Shown one piece after another: positions 43,589 to 53,252 of a stretch of DNA of 64,000 nucleotides. The notes beneath the pieces were generated by a model. It ran no database searches. It was given only the letters and a program-made list of their open reading frames with translations, and had not been told where the DNA came from. How positions within the stretch are numbered: position 1 is the stretch's first letter; every line of letters starts with the position of its first letter. The DNA comes from CAZRUA01 sp964603125. Its GTDB lineage: Bacteria > Bacteroidota > Bacteroidia > B-17B0 > Aurantibacillaceae. The stretch covers positions 1-64,000 of the forward strand of contig CAZRUA010000004.1 in the NCBI GenBank assembly GCA_964603125.1, written 5' to 3'. A program made the translations under genes and the position numbers.

Positions 43589-45976
43589 TTACTCTGTTCT
43601 TAAATTTTTAATTGGATTTGAAATCGCAGCCTTTACTGCTTGAAATGCAACGGTTAATACACTTGTAAATAAGATGGTGGCCAGTGTGATTGTATATATG
43701 TTGATGCCTATGTCAATATGAAAAGGGAAATTAGTTAACCAATTTTTCATCAACCAATAGGAAATAGGGAAGGAAATTATTGACGCGATGATTACAAGAA
43801 AAACGAATTTTTGAGATAGTATTCTTACAAGATTTAAATTGGATGCTCCAAGAACTTTTCTTATTCCGATTTCCTTTATTCGTAATTCAATCATATAAGC
43901 AGATAAGCCAAATAAGCCTAAGCAAGCTAGAAATATTGTAAGTCCAGAAAAGAATACCCCAATTGCAGTTGTTTGCGATTCTTTTTTATATAAAGAGTTG
44001 ATGTATTGATTCAGTAGTAAATGTTCAAATGCTGCATTTGGTAAAACTTTATCAAATATACTCTTTACCTTTTCAAGCTTATCAGCTGAGAACTCACCTT
44101 TTACTTTAAGAAGCATGTGAGGACGTCCTTCTGTTGGTGCATTGTGAAAGGCATAAGCACCAACAGGTTGGTGTAATGTTTCAAAATTAAAATCTTCTAC
44201 TACCCCAACTATTTCATCTGAAGATCCAATTAATTGAATTTTTTTTCCAATAGCTTCTTCCGGAGTAAATCCAATGAATTTTATAGCTGTTTTATTCAAA
44301 ATTACTTGGAAATTGGTATCACTTGAATTCTTTAATTCTGTGTAAGGTTTTCCTGCAATTAGCTTAATATCTAATACATTTAAAATTTCCGAACCAGCCC
44401 TGCAGGTAGTAATGTCCTTTACTTCGTTTGCATTATCTTTTTTATAAATATTTCTTCCGCTTCCTTCTTTGCCAGGATAAGTTTGTGAGCGACAAACACT
44501 TTCAACAAAGGGTAAATTGTTCATTTCATTTATGAGCGAAACTAACTGTTCTTTACTTTCAGCTCCGCTAGTACTAATTGAAATAACTTGTTTGGGGTCG
44601 AAACCAAGTTTTTTTGTTTGCAGAAAAGAGAGTTGTTTATAAAAAATAATTGTACAAAAAATCAAAATAATTGCAACAGAAAACTGAACCACTACGAGTG
44701 ATTGCCTAAACTTATTTGAAAATTTTGCTGTTTTGTAGTTTGGATTAAATAAGTTTATGGGGTTGAAGGAAGATAAGTATAGGGCAGGGTAAGAGCCTGA
44801 TATTCCAACGATTAATATCAGTGTACATAAACTTGTAAGGAGCACTTTTTTATTATTTAAATTATAGATAGTAATGTTTGTTTCTACAATTTGGTTGAAA
44901 TACGGAATCGCAACCCAAAGTAGAATTAATGCAACCAGAATTGCAAACAAAACCAATAGTATTGTTTCAATATAAAAACGTTTTACTAACACAGATCTTT
45001 TAGCTCCAATTGTTTTGCAAATACCAACTTCTTTAAATCGTTGTTGGGCTCTAGCTGTTGCCAAATTCATGTAGTTTATTGAAGCTACAATAAGTATTAT
45101 TAGTACTAAAATACCAACTATTGTTACTTGGTTTTTATCTCCAGTGTTTTTTATATATGTATTCTGAATATTTTCAGAATACAAGTGTACTTGATGAAAA
45201 GGTTGCAAGGAAAACGTAAACCACCTTTCTTCTAATGGAATTTTTTGTTTTGTAATTTCATTGATTTTTTTCTCAACCACTTCTACCTGAGCTTTTTTAT
45301 CCAGCAGAAAGTAAGTTTCAAAGCTTGCATTGCTCCAAACTAAATTTTTGTTCATCCAGTCCACGCTAGTAATTGAACCAATTATTTCTGCATCCAATGA
45401 CGAATTATTAGGCAAATCTTGATATACCGCAGATACCTCACATAAAATTTGATTATCAACGGTAATTGTTTGACCGATAGGATCCTTAGTGCCAAAATAT
45501 TTTTTCGCCACACTTTCGCTAATCATTGCTTTATTGGGTTTATTTAAAGCGTTGTTTTTGTTGCCTTTTAAAAATTTGAAATCAAAAATATCAGTGATGG
45601 ATTGATCAACCCAGTACAAATTGTTTTCAAAGAATTTCTTGTCGTCGAACTTAACATTAGCTGGATCCCCGAAATTGTGGCGAACTAAACGAACTTGTTG
45701 TTTTATATCGGGTATTTCTTCTTTAAATGTTGGACCAGCAATGTTGGGTGAGCATCCCCAACTCTCGTTTGTATTATTAGTTGATGCATTACATATTAGG
45801 CGATAAATTTGATTTGTATTTGATTGGTGTTTGTCAAATTCTGTTTCATTACTGATATATAGGAATAGCAATAGGGCTATTGCTATTCCTATTGCTAAAC
45901 CTGTAATATTTATAAATGAGAACAACTTATTTTTTAATAAGTTTCGGAATGATAATTTGAGATAAGTTCTTAGCAT
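43589..45976 (-). CDS. MacB-like ABC permease, fifth in the tandem array
   Basis: A 795-residue permease. One N-terminal helix (about 20-42, NITGLAIGIAIALLLFLYIS) is followed by a periplasmic MacB-PCD domain, three helices with the coupling region RAQQRFKEVGICKTIGAKR, a second periplasmic domain (about 445-660) and a final three-helix FtsX block with IELRIKEIGIRKVLGAS. It ends NPIKNLRTE, the C-terminal signature shared by all five permeases here. FtsX-type permeases move no substrate through the membrane themselves but transmit force to the periplasm. The gene is 2 nt from the following ATPase and 6 nt after the fourth permease. Confidence 0.9.
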   Translation of the reverse strand: MLRTYLKLSFRNLLKNKLFSFINITGLAIGIAIALLLFLYISNETEFDKHQSNTNQIYRLICNASTNNTNESWGCSPNIAGPTFKEEIPDIKQQVRLVRHNFGDPANVKFDDKKFFENNLYWVDQSITDIFDFKFLKGNKNNALNKPNKAMISESVAKKYFGTKDPIGQTITVDNQILCEVSAVYQDLPNNSSLDAEIIGSITSVDWMNKNLVWSNASFETYFLLDKKAQVEVVEKKINEITKQKIPLEERWFTFSLQPFHQVHLYSENIQNTYIKNTGDKNQVTIVGILVLIILIVASINYMNLATARAQQRFKEVGICKTIGAKRSVLVKRFYIETILLVLFAILVALILLWVAIPYFNQIVETNITIYNLNNKKVLLTSLCTLILIVGISGSYPALYLSSFNPINLFNPNYKTAKFSNKFRQSLVVVQFSVAIILIFCTIIFYKQLSFLQTKKLGFDPKQVISISTSGAESKEQLVSLINEMNNLPFVESVCRSQTYPGKEGSGRNIYKKDNANEVKDITTCRAGSEILNVLDIKLIAGKPYTELKNSSDTNFQVILNKTAIKFIGFTPEEAIGKKIQLIGSSDEIVGVVEDFNFETLHQPVGAYAFHNAPTEGRPHMLLKVKGEFSADKLEKVKSIFDKVLPNAAFEHLLLNQYINSLYKKESQTTAIGVFFSGLTIFLACLGLFGLSAYMIELRIKEIGIRKVLGASNLNLVRILSQKFVFLVIIASIISFPISYWLMKNWLTNFPFHIDIGINIYTITLATILFTSVLTVAFQAVKAAISNPIKNLRTE

Positions 45977-45982
45977 GTTAAT

Positions 45983-48424
45983 TTATTCTGTTCTTAAATT
46001 TTTTACGGGGTTTTCTTTAATGCTTTTATGTGCGTGAAGAATTATAGTAATTAACGATATCATTAATGCGCTAAATCCTGCTAATAAAAATATCCACCAT
46101 GATATTGTAATGCGATAAGCAAAATCCTGAAGCCATAAATTCATTGCATACCAACCTAATGGTATAGAAATAACTAAAGCAATTCCAATTAAAATGATAA
46201 AATCCTTTGATAGCAGTAGTAAAATGCTAGATGAAGAAGCTCCTAAAATTTTGCGAACTCCTATTTCTTTACTACGTTGTAATACATTGTAAGCTGACAA
46301 TCCTAGCATTCCCGAGCACGCGATAAGAATAGCCAGTAAAGAGAATATGCCAAATACTTTTTCAAAAAGTACATCTGTTTTGTATTGAGCTTCAAAATTT
46401 TGGTCAAGGAAAAAGTATTCAAAAGGATCGTTAGGGTAATAATTTTTCCATACGGATTCAATAAAACTTATGTTTTTACTTAAGTCTGAAGTGTTAAATT
46501 TTATGGAAATATTTTGGCGAACACCTCTATCCCAAGGAATCATCATAGGATCAATTTCTTTTTGTAAGCCTTGATGATGGTAATTGGCAAGAACTCCAAC
46601 TATTATGGCAGTATCTTGACTAGAGGTGCAAAGTAGTTTGTTAACGGCTTCTTCTGAGTTTTTAAAGCCTAGCATATTTGAAGCTTTTTCATTTATTAGA
46701 ATTTGCCTGTTTTTATTATTTTGGAAATCCTTAGAAAAAGAACGCCCCGCTTTTATTTTCATTTCATAAAGTGAAACAAAGTCAAAATCAACGGCCATGG
46801 TATAAATACTAATTGACTCTTTTTCGGATGTACCAACTCTTCTTGCGCCATCTACCCAATATATTTCTTGCCCAGGTACACGGCTCGATGCGGCAATAGT
46901 TTTTATAGCTGGATTTTGTAGTAGCTCATTTTTAAATGGCTCAACTGAACTTCTATACAATGAATCAGGAACAGATACGGCACCGCTTAAAACAATTGTT
47001 TTATCCAATGAAGCACCTAAATCTTTGTTCCTCATATAATTTACTTGTTTGTAAACTACAATTGTCCCTGAAATTAGAATAACAGAAATTGTAAATTGAA
47101 TTATTATCAAGGCTCTTCTTAAATTTATACCACTAGATGAATTTTTGAAGGATCCTTTTAAAACTTTAACGGGTTGAAAGCCCGACAGAACTATGGCTGG
47201 ATATATGCCTGAAAGAAGGGTCCCTATTAAAATAATTCCTGCGAAAAGTAACCAATACTTAGGATACAACGAAATATTGGTTTCAATTTCTCGGCCGCAG
47301 AAAGTATCGAATTTGTTGTACAAAAGAAAGAAAACGATTAAGGCAAGAATCAAGCTCAAACAATTTAGAATAATATTTTCTATCAGGAATTGTTTTATTA
47401 AATCAAATCTAAATGCACCTAGCACCTTTTTTATTCCCACTTCTTTAGCTCTTTCAACCGATCTAGCAGTTGAAAGATTAATGTAGTTTATCCATGCAAT
47501 GAAAATGATGAATACACCAATTAAAAATAAAAATGCCACCATTTGCCCATTACCATTTACTTCAGCTTCCTGATTGTAGTTTGAATTAAGGTGAATGTCT
47601 TTTACAGGGATTAAGTGCATTTCATCATAAGTTTTGTTCGAGTAGTCGCCTGCCATATATTTCTTGCAAAATGCAGGGAACTTCGATGCTAGTAATTCTG
47701 GATTTGTTCCGGGTTGTACTTCTATGTAAGTATAAAAGTCATACCAATCAAAAAGAGTTTCAAGAATATCAATACTATCTTTGGGTCCTTTAATAATTTG
47801 TCTATATGAGTCGAGTGATACTAAGTATTTTATATCTAAATGTGAGTTGTTTGGAAAGTCTTTGAAAACGCCGGTAACTTCAAGAGGATAATCTTTTTTA
47901 CGTTGTTTCATCGTTAAGATTTTCCCTGTGGCTTTTGTTGTTCCAAAATACTTTTTGGCCATCGTTTCTGATACAATAATTTTGTGAGGACCCACTAAAG
48001 CATTGTCCTTATTGCCTGAATTAATATCTAGATTTAAAATTGGTATTGCATCCTGATCTGAAAAATAACCTTTGTTTTCGGAAAATTTTCTGTCGTTTTC
48101 TTGATTCCAAAGTAGCACAACCCCATCAATAAGTCGACAGAAACTTTTTACTTCTGGAAAATCACGTTTTAAAGTTGGGCCTATGGCAGGGTAAACAGTT
48201 GCTGATTGCCACTCTTTAACTCCTTGTAAATAATGATCTAATCGAAGTCTATATTTATTCTCAGAATTTTGGATGTGATTGTCATAACTTCTTTCATAAG
48301 AAACGTAATGAAAAATAAATAAGCAACAAACCATACCAATAGTCAAACCTATTAGGTTTATAAAGAAGTAGCCTTTTCGTTTAACTAAGTTTCGGTAAGA
48401 TATTTTAATATAGTTTTTTAGCAT
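45983..48424 (-). CDS. MacB-like ABC permease, fourth in the tandem array
   Basis: An 813-residue member, the longest of the five. It has the same plan: N-terminal helix (NLIGLTIGMVCCLFIFHYVS), periplasmic domain, FtsX block with RAKEVGIKKVLGAFR, second periplasmic domain with RVPGQEIYWVDG, and a C-terminal FtsX block with RSKEIGVRKILGAS. It ends NPVKNLRTE. It follows the third permease by 2 nt. Its first periplasmic domain (about 50-280) differs most from its neighbours, which suggests a different periplasmic contact. Confidence 0.9.
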   Translation of the reverse strand: MLKNYIKISYRNLVKRKGYFFINLIGLTIGMVCCLFIFHYVSYERSYDNHIQNSENKYRLRLDHYLQGVKEWQSATVYPAIGPTLKRDFPEVKSFCRLIDGVVLLWNQENDRKFSENKGYFSDQDAIPILNLDINSGNKDNALVGPHKIIVSETMAKKYFGTTKATGKILTMKQRKKDYPLEVTGVFKDFPNNSHLDIKYLVSLDSYRQIIKGPKDSIDILETLFDWYDFYTYIEVQPGTNPELLASKFPAFCKKYMAGDYSNKTYDEMHLIPVKDIHLNSNYNQEAEVNGNGQMVAFLFLIGVFIIFIAWINYINLSTARSVERAKEVGIKKVLGAFRFDLIKQFLIENIILNCLSLILALIVFFLLYNKFDTFCGREIETNISLYPKYWLLFAGIILIGTLLSGIYPAIVLSGFQPVKVLKGSFKNSSSGINLRRALIIIQFTISVILISGTIVVYKQVNYMRNKDLGASLDKTIVLSGAVSVPDSLYRSSVEPFKNELLQNPAIKTIAASSRVPGQEIYWVDGARRVGTSEKESISIYTMAVDFDFVSLYEMKIKAGRSFSKDFQNNKNRQILINEKASNMLGFKNSEEAVNKLLCTSSQDTAIIVGVLANYHHQGLQKEIDPMMIPWDRGVRQNISIKFNTSDLSKNISFIESVWKNYYPNDPFEYFFLDQNFEAQYKTDVLFEKVFGIFSLLAILIACSGMLGLSAYNVLQRSKEIGVRKILGASSSSILLLLSKDFIILIGIALVISIPLGWYAMNLWLQDFAYRITISWWIFLLAGFSALMISLITIILHAHKSIKENPVKNLRTE

Positions 48425-48426
48425 AT

Positions 48427-50850
48427 TTATTCAGTTCTTAAGCTTTCTACTGGATTTGCCATTGCTGCTTTTATGGTATTAAAACTTATTGTAAGTAATG
48501 ATATTATAATTGCTGTTAAGCCAACAGCTATAAATACTAAAATTCCAATTGTAGTTTTGTATGGGAAATCTTGTAACCATTTTGTCATTAACCACCAAGC
48601 TATTGGCGAAGCGATAATGATTGCGATGATTACTAATTTTAAAAAGTCTTTGGCTAATAACTGATTGATGCTAAAAACACTGGCACCCAATACTTTTCGC
48701 ACACCAATTTCTTTTATGCGTTGTTTTATCATTAATAAGGCTAAAGCAAAAAGCCCTAAGCAAGAAAGTGCTATTGCAACAACTGAGGAAATACCTAGTA
48801 GTAATGAAAGTCGCTTTTCGTTTTGATACCATCTATCTATATTGTCATCTAAAAAACTACCTCTAAATTCCTTGTTTGGTGCTATTTCTTTATAAACGTT
48901 AGATATTTTATCCATTGCACTAACAGCATTTTTAGCGTTTACTTTTACAAATACGTATCTGATATCGGATGATGAGGAAATATTTAATGTTATGGGCTCT
49001 ATTTTCTCATGAAGGGAATAAAGATGAAAATCAGGAATTACACCTATTATATTCCAATTAGGTTGGGTTGAGTCGGTTGAAAATGCTGTGCCCACAACGT
49101 CAGTAACCTTAAACTGTTTTGCCATGCCTTCTGTTACTAATACGGAAGCAGAGCTATCTGTTCCGTAATTAATATCAAAGTCTCTCCCTTTTAAAATTTT
49201 TATTCCAAATGTTTTCACAAAGTCGTAGTCAACACTTAACCAATTGGTAAGAATTCCTTCTCCCTTATGTTCAAAGCCTATCGACCATTTAGAAGTACTT
49301 CCATCTTTTCCTAAACCTATATTAATGTTTGAACCAGTTATTGATTTTATGTCAGTTTGGTTAGATAATCTATCTTTAATTTTTTCTAATGTTTTTCTAC
49401 CATTTAAACCATTAGAAAGAGGAATGCTTATGATAGCGTCTTTATTAATACCTAATGGCTGATTTTTCATAAAGTCAAATTGTTTGAACGCAATCAAGGT
49501 ACATATCATTAATAAGCATGCAGTGCTAAATTGAAATACTATTAAGGAGTTTCTGAAGAAGCCTGGTTTTTTCATACTCAGTTTACCTTTTAGTATACCA
49601 GTTGTATTTAATTTAGATATAATTAAAGCAGGATATCCGCCGGCAAATAAGGACACGGTAATAACTGCAGCTAATACGCTAAGTATGGTAGATGGTTTGT
49701 AAAAGAAATTTAGTTGAAGATGTGTATTAAATACTTGGTTAAAGTATGGAAATACAAATAATGAAGCTGAAAAACCTATGATTAGTGCGATTATACATAT
49801 AAGCAGACTTTCCCCCCACACTTGTAAAAATATTTGTTTTCTGCTTGCTCCTAAACATTTTCTAACACCAACCTCTTTCGATCGATTAAATGATTGGGCA
49901 ATATTTAAATTAATAAAGTTGAAACATGCTGTTGCTAAAATGAAAAGACTAATTATAAGTAATGAATAAAGGTAGGTTTTACTAACGGAGTCATTTCCAG
50001 TTCCAATCTCATTGTTAAAATGTATTTCAGTAATGGGTAAAAGGCGTATAGAATTATAGTCGCCATTTTCATCTTTTAAATAACCTTCTTTAGCTAGGTT
50101 TAACGAATCAACTGGAACAAGTTTTTTTAAAGCACTGCGAATTTTATTTTGAACAACTAGTTGTGATGCATTCGTTGCAATCTTCACAAATACCTCATGA
50201 TTTTGCATGTTCCAGTTGTTTTTGTTTTCTTCAAAATCGTTACGTAATTCTGTTCTTGCTAATGCATCAAATGTAAGAGACGAATTTTCGGGAAAGTCTT
50301 TTAAAACAGCCGATACAACTAAGCTTTTCCATTCGCCCATTACTTTTAGTTTAATTGATTTCCCAATTGGTTCTGATGTGTTGAATATTTTTTTAGCAGC
50401 ATATTCGGTAAGTACAATGTTACCCAAATCATTTAACGGGCTTATTTTATTGCCACTTGAAACAGGGAAAGTAAAAACTTTGAAGAAATCAGGATCAACT
50501 AAATTGCAACTTAAGTTAACAGTTTTTCCATTGTATTCTACAATCCCATCACACCAAGCAAATCTAGTTGCCGATTCAATTTCAGGCACTTCATCTTTTA
50601 AAGTTGTTGCAACTGGAAAACTCATTACACCTCCTAGTTGCTCACCTTCCATGTTTTTAGCGTAGTTATAAGTTTTAAATATTCGCTCCTTATCTTCATG
50701 AAAATTATCAAATGATAATTGATCATAAGCATTAATGAAAAGCAATATGCTGCACAAAAACGCAAGTGATAGACCAAAAATATTTATAAAGGCGTAAATT
50801 TTATTTTTACCTAAATTTCTAAAAGCTATTTTAAAGTAGTTCCTTAACAT
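48427..50850 (-). CDS. MacB-like ABC permease, third in the tandem array
   Basis: An 807-residue permease with N-terminal helix NIFGLSLAFLCSILLFINAY, a coupling region RSKEVGVRKCLGASR, and a C-terminal block RIKEIGVRKVLGAS. It ends NPVESLRTE. Both periplasmic domains are present (about 50-285 and 450-680). It is 1 nt downstream of the second permease and is certainly in the same transcript. Confidence 0.9.
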   Translation of the reverse strand: MLRNYFKIAFRNLGKNKIYAFINIFGLSLAFLCSILLFINAYDQLSFDNFHEDKERIFKTYNYAKNMEGEQLGGVMSFPVATTLKDEVPEIESATRFAWCDGIVEYNGKTVNLSCNLVDPDFFKVFTFPVSSGNKISPLNDLGNIVLTEYAAKKIFNTSEPIGKSIKLKVMGEWKSLVVSAVLKDFPENSSLTFDALARTELRNDFEENKNNWNMQNHEVFVKIATNASQLVVQNKIRSALKKLVPVDSLNLAKEGYLKDENGDYNSIRLLPITEIHFNNEIGTGNDSVSKTYLYSLLIISLFILATACFNFINLNIAQSFNRSKEVGVRKCLGASRKQIFLQVWGESLLICIIALIIGFSASLFVFPYFNQVFNTHLQLNFFYKPSTILSVLAAVITVSLFAGGYPALIISKLNTTGILKGKLSMKKPGFFRNSLIVFQFSTACLLMICTLIAFKQFDFMKNQPLGINKDAIISIPLSNGLNGRKTLEKIKDRLSNQTDIKSITGSNINIGLGKDGSTSKWSIGFEHKGEGILTNWLSVDYDFVKTFGIKILKGRDFDINYGTDSSASVLVTEGMAKQFKVTDVVGTAFSTDSTQPNWNIIGVIPDFHLYSLHEKIEPITLNISSSSDIRYVFVKVNAKNAVSAMDKISNVYKEIAPNKEFRGSFLDDNIDRWYQNEKRLSLLLGISSVVAIALSCLGLFALALLMIKQRIKEIGVRKVLGASVFSINQLLAKDFLKLVIIAIIIASPIAWWLMTKWLQDFPYKTTIGILVFIAVGLTAIIISLLTISFNTIKAAMANPVESLRTE

Positions 50851-50851
50851 G

Positions 50852-53251
50852 TTATTCAGTTCTTAAACTTTTAATGGGATTAGCTAATGCGGCTTTTAAT
50901 GCTTGAAAACACACTGTAATAAACGCAATAATTAATGCAAGAAATGCAGCAAGTATAAAAACCCACCAAGATATATCTACTTTAAATGCAAAATCTTGTA
51001 ACCATTTATAGGACGCATACCAAGCTAATGGAATAGCAATTAAAATGGATATAATTACAAGTTTTAAAAAGTCGGCAGATAGATTTTTTACAATCCCATT
51101 TACACTTGATCCTAATACTTTACGAATACCGATTTCGCGATAGCGTTGTTTTATCGTAAAGGCTGCTAATCCAAATAAACCTAAGCATGCTACAAGTATT
51201 CCTAAAACTGTAAATACTCCTAATACTGACCTCATTTTTAATTCTGATTGAAACATATTATTAAAGTCCTCTTCAAGAAATGAGTATTTGTAAGGACTAT
51301 GTGGCGCGTTGGTTTTCCAAATATTTTCTATTTCAGAAATTGTAGTGCTTACATTGTCTGTTTTTAAACGTACAGTTATGTTATTATGCCATGGTTTAAA
51401 AATGTGCATCAATATTGGTTTTATATTTTCTTTTAAAGAAGTAAAATTGAAATCTTTAACAACCGCTACAACTTTACCGTCTTTTCCCATTCCCCATTGA
51501 ACCTTTTTTCCAATCGCATCTTTTGGTGTTTTCCATCCAAATTCTTTTACCGCAGCTTCATTTACCATAAAACCTTCAGTTTCATCAGTTGTATAGGAAG
51601 GAGAAAAATCTCTACCAGCAACAATAGGTATTTGATATGTTTTTAAGAAATCATAATCCATTGAAAATACATTACAAGAGGTAAGTTTATTTTCAGCTAA
51701 GCCTTCAGGTATTAATGTAATATTCGACATGTATTTAAAACTGAATGAATTTACACTTGCCGAAACTATTTTGGGATTTTGTCTGAGTTCTTTTAATAAA
51801 ACTTCTGATTTTCCAGCATCTTGTGGTTTCAATTCAATATTTAGGAGTTGGTCTTTATTCATTCCAATATTTTTGTTTTGAATAAAATCTAGTTGATTTA
51901 AAACAATGATGGTACAAATAATAAGTGCTATTGCAATAGTGAATTGAAAAACAACTAAACCTTTTCTGAAAATTACATCAATCAAACTATGTTTAATATT
52001 TCCTTTTATTGAACGAATAGGAGAGAAGGAAGACATTAGTAAGGCAGGATAAGAACCCGAAAGTATACCTACAAAAACTATTATTATTAAGTAAAGCAAA
52101 AATGTTTTTAGAGTAAAATGCAATTCAATACCAAGAAAATTGTTAAAAACGGGTAGTAAGCAATACACAAATAAAATAGAAAATAAACTTGCTATAATTG
52201 AAAAGAAAGTTGACTCACCTAAAAATTGAAGAATAAGTTGTTTACGTGTAGCTCCAATAACTTTTCTTAATCCTATTTCTTTTGAACGATTTATAGATTT
52301 TGCTGTAGATAAATTAATAAAATTACAACATGCAATAACTAGCATTAAAATGGCTGTACCAATAAAAATATAGATATATTGAATGTTTCCGTTTTTACTG
52401 TCTTTAAATTCGGCTTCTAAATTAGATGTTAAATGAATATCTGTTATGGGTTGTAAATTGCAGTTCATATACATGCCAGTTTGTTTCCTTATTTCTTCGT
52501 TTTCCTTAGTCATGTAGGCGTTAATCTTACTCTTTAGTTTAGAGGGGTCAGTTCCATCTTTTAACCTTATGTAGGAGTAAGTGTTGCAATTGAACCAGTT
52601 TTGTTCATTGTTTTGATACCAACTGCTATCACCTTTATTTAGGTCATTCATTGTAATTCGCGAAAGGAAACAATCGAAACTGAAATGCGAGTTTTTCGGA
52701 ATATCATTTATAACACCAGTTACTGTTAAATTAATTGTGTCAGAGAGTTTCATTATTTTTCCATAAGCACTTTCGTTTCCAAAATATTTTTTAGCAGTGC
52801 TTTCTGTTAATACTATACTGTAAGGCTTATTCAGCAAAGTTTTTTTATTTCCTTGAATTAGGTTGAAGTCAAAAACATCTAATAGCGTTGAATCGGCATA
52901 ATATAGCTTTGTATCATAGAATTTTTTTTCTTCAAAAGAAATATTTCTGCTCGAACCATTAAAACGTACTATATTATCTATCTCGGGAAATTGAACTAAT
53001 GCACTGCTGGCCATAATAGGTGATGTTGGAGCAAATTCCTTTACCTTATCTGGTTCATGCGAATTACTTACCATGCGGTAAATGTTTTCTGATTGATGAT
53101 GATAAGCATCATAACTCAGTTCGTATGAAACATAAAGATAAATCACAGCGCAACAAGTAATACCAATTGATAAACCAATGATGTTTACCATTGAGTACAA
53201 TTTATCTTTAAATAAATTTCTCCAAGCTACTTTTATATAGTTCTTAAACAT
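50852..53251 (-). CDS. MacB-like ABC permease, second in the tandem array
   Basis: A 799-residue permease with N-terminal helix NIIGLSIGITCCAVIYLYVS, coupling region RSKEIGLRKVIGATR, and C-terminal block RYREIGIRKVLGSS. It ends NPIKSLRTE. The second periplasmic domain contains a Pro/Glu-rich turn (IELKPQDAGKSEVLL). It starts 1 nt after the first permease. All five lack the N-terminal ATPase found fused in true MacB. Confidence 0.9.
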   Translation of the reverse strand: MFKNYIKVAWRNLFKDKLYSMVNIIGLSIGITCCAVIYLYVSYELSYDAYHHQSENIYRMVSNSHEPDKVKEFAPTSPIMASSALVQFPEIDNIVRFNGSSRNISFEEKKFYDTKLYYADSTLLDVFDFNLIQGNKKTLLNKPYSIVLTESTAKKYFGNESAYGKIMKLSDTINLTVTGVINDIPKNSHFSFDCFLSRITMNDLNKGDSSWYQNNEQNWFNCNTYSYIRLKDGTDPSKLKSKINAYMTKENEEIRKQTGMYMNCNLQPITDIHLTSNLEAEFKDSKNGNIQYIYIFIGTAILMLVIACCNFINLSTAKSINRSKEIGLRKVIGATRKQLILQFLGESTFFSIIASLFSILFVYCLLPVFNNFLGIELHFTLKTFLLYLIIIVFVGILSGSYPALLMSSFSPIRSIKGNIKHSLIDVIFRKGLVVFQFTIAIALIICTIIVLNQLDFIQNKNIGMNKDQLLNIELKPQDAGKSEVLLKELRQNPKIVSASVNSFSFKYMSNITLIPEGLAENKLTSCNVFSMDYDFLKTYQIPIVAGRDFSPSYTTDETEGFMVNEAAVKEFGWKTPKDAIGKKVQWGMGKDGKVVAVVKDFNFTSLKENIKPILMHIFKPWHNNITVRLKTDNVSTTISEIENIWKTNAPHSPYKYSFLEEDFNNMFQSELKMRSVLGVFTVLGILVACLGLFGLAAFTIKQRYREIGIRKVLGSSVNGIVKNLSADFLKLVIISILIAIPLAWYASYKWLQDFAFKVDISWWVFILAAFLALIIAFITVCFQALKAALANPIKSLRTE

Positions 53252-53252
53252 A

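Noticed and set aside
50207..50665. 152-codon open frame opposite the third permease
   Set aside because: It lies wholly inside a well-supported permease gene, is Ser/Leu/Phe-rich and shows no domain.
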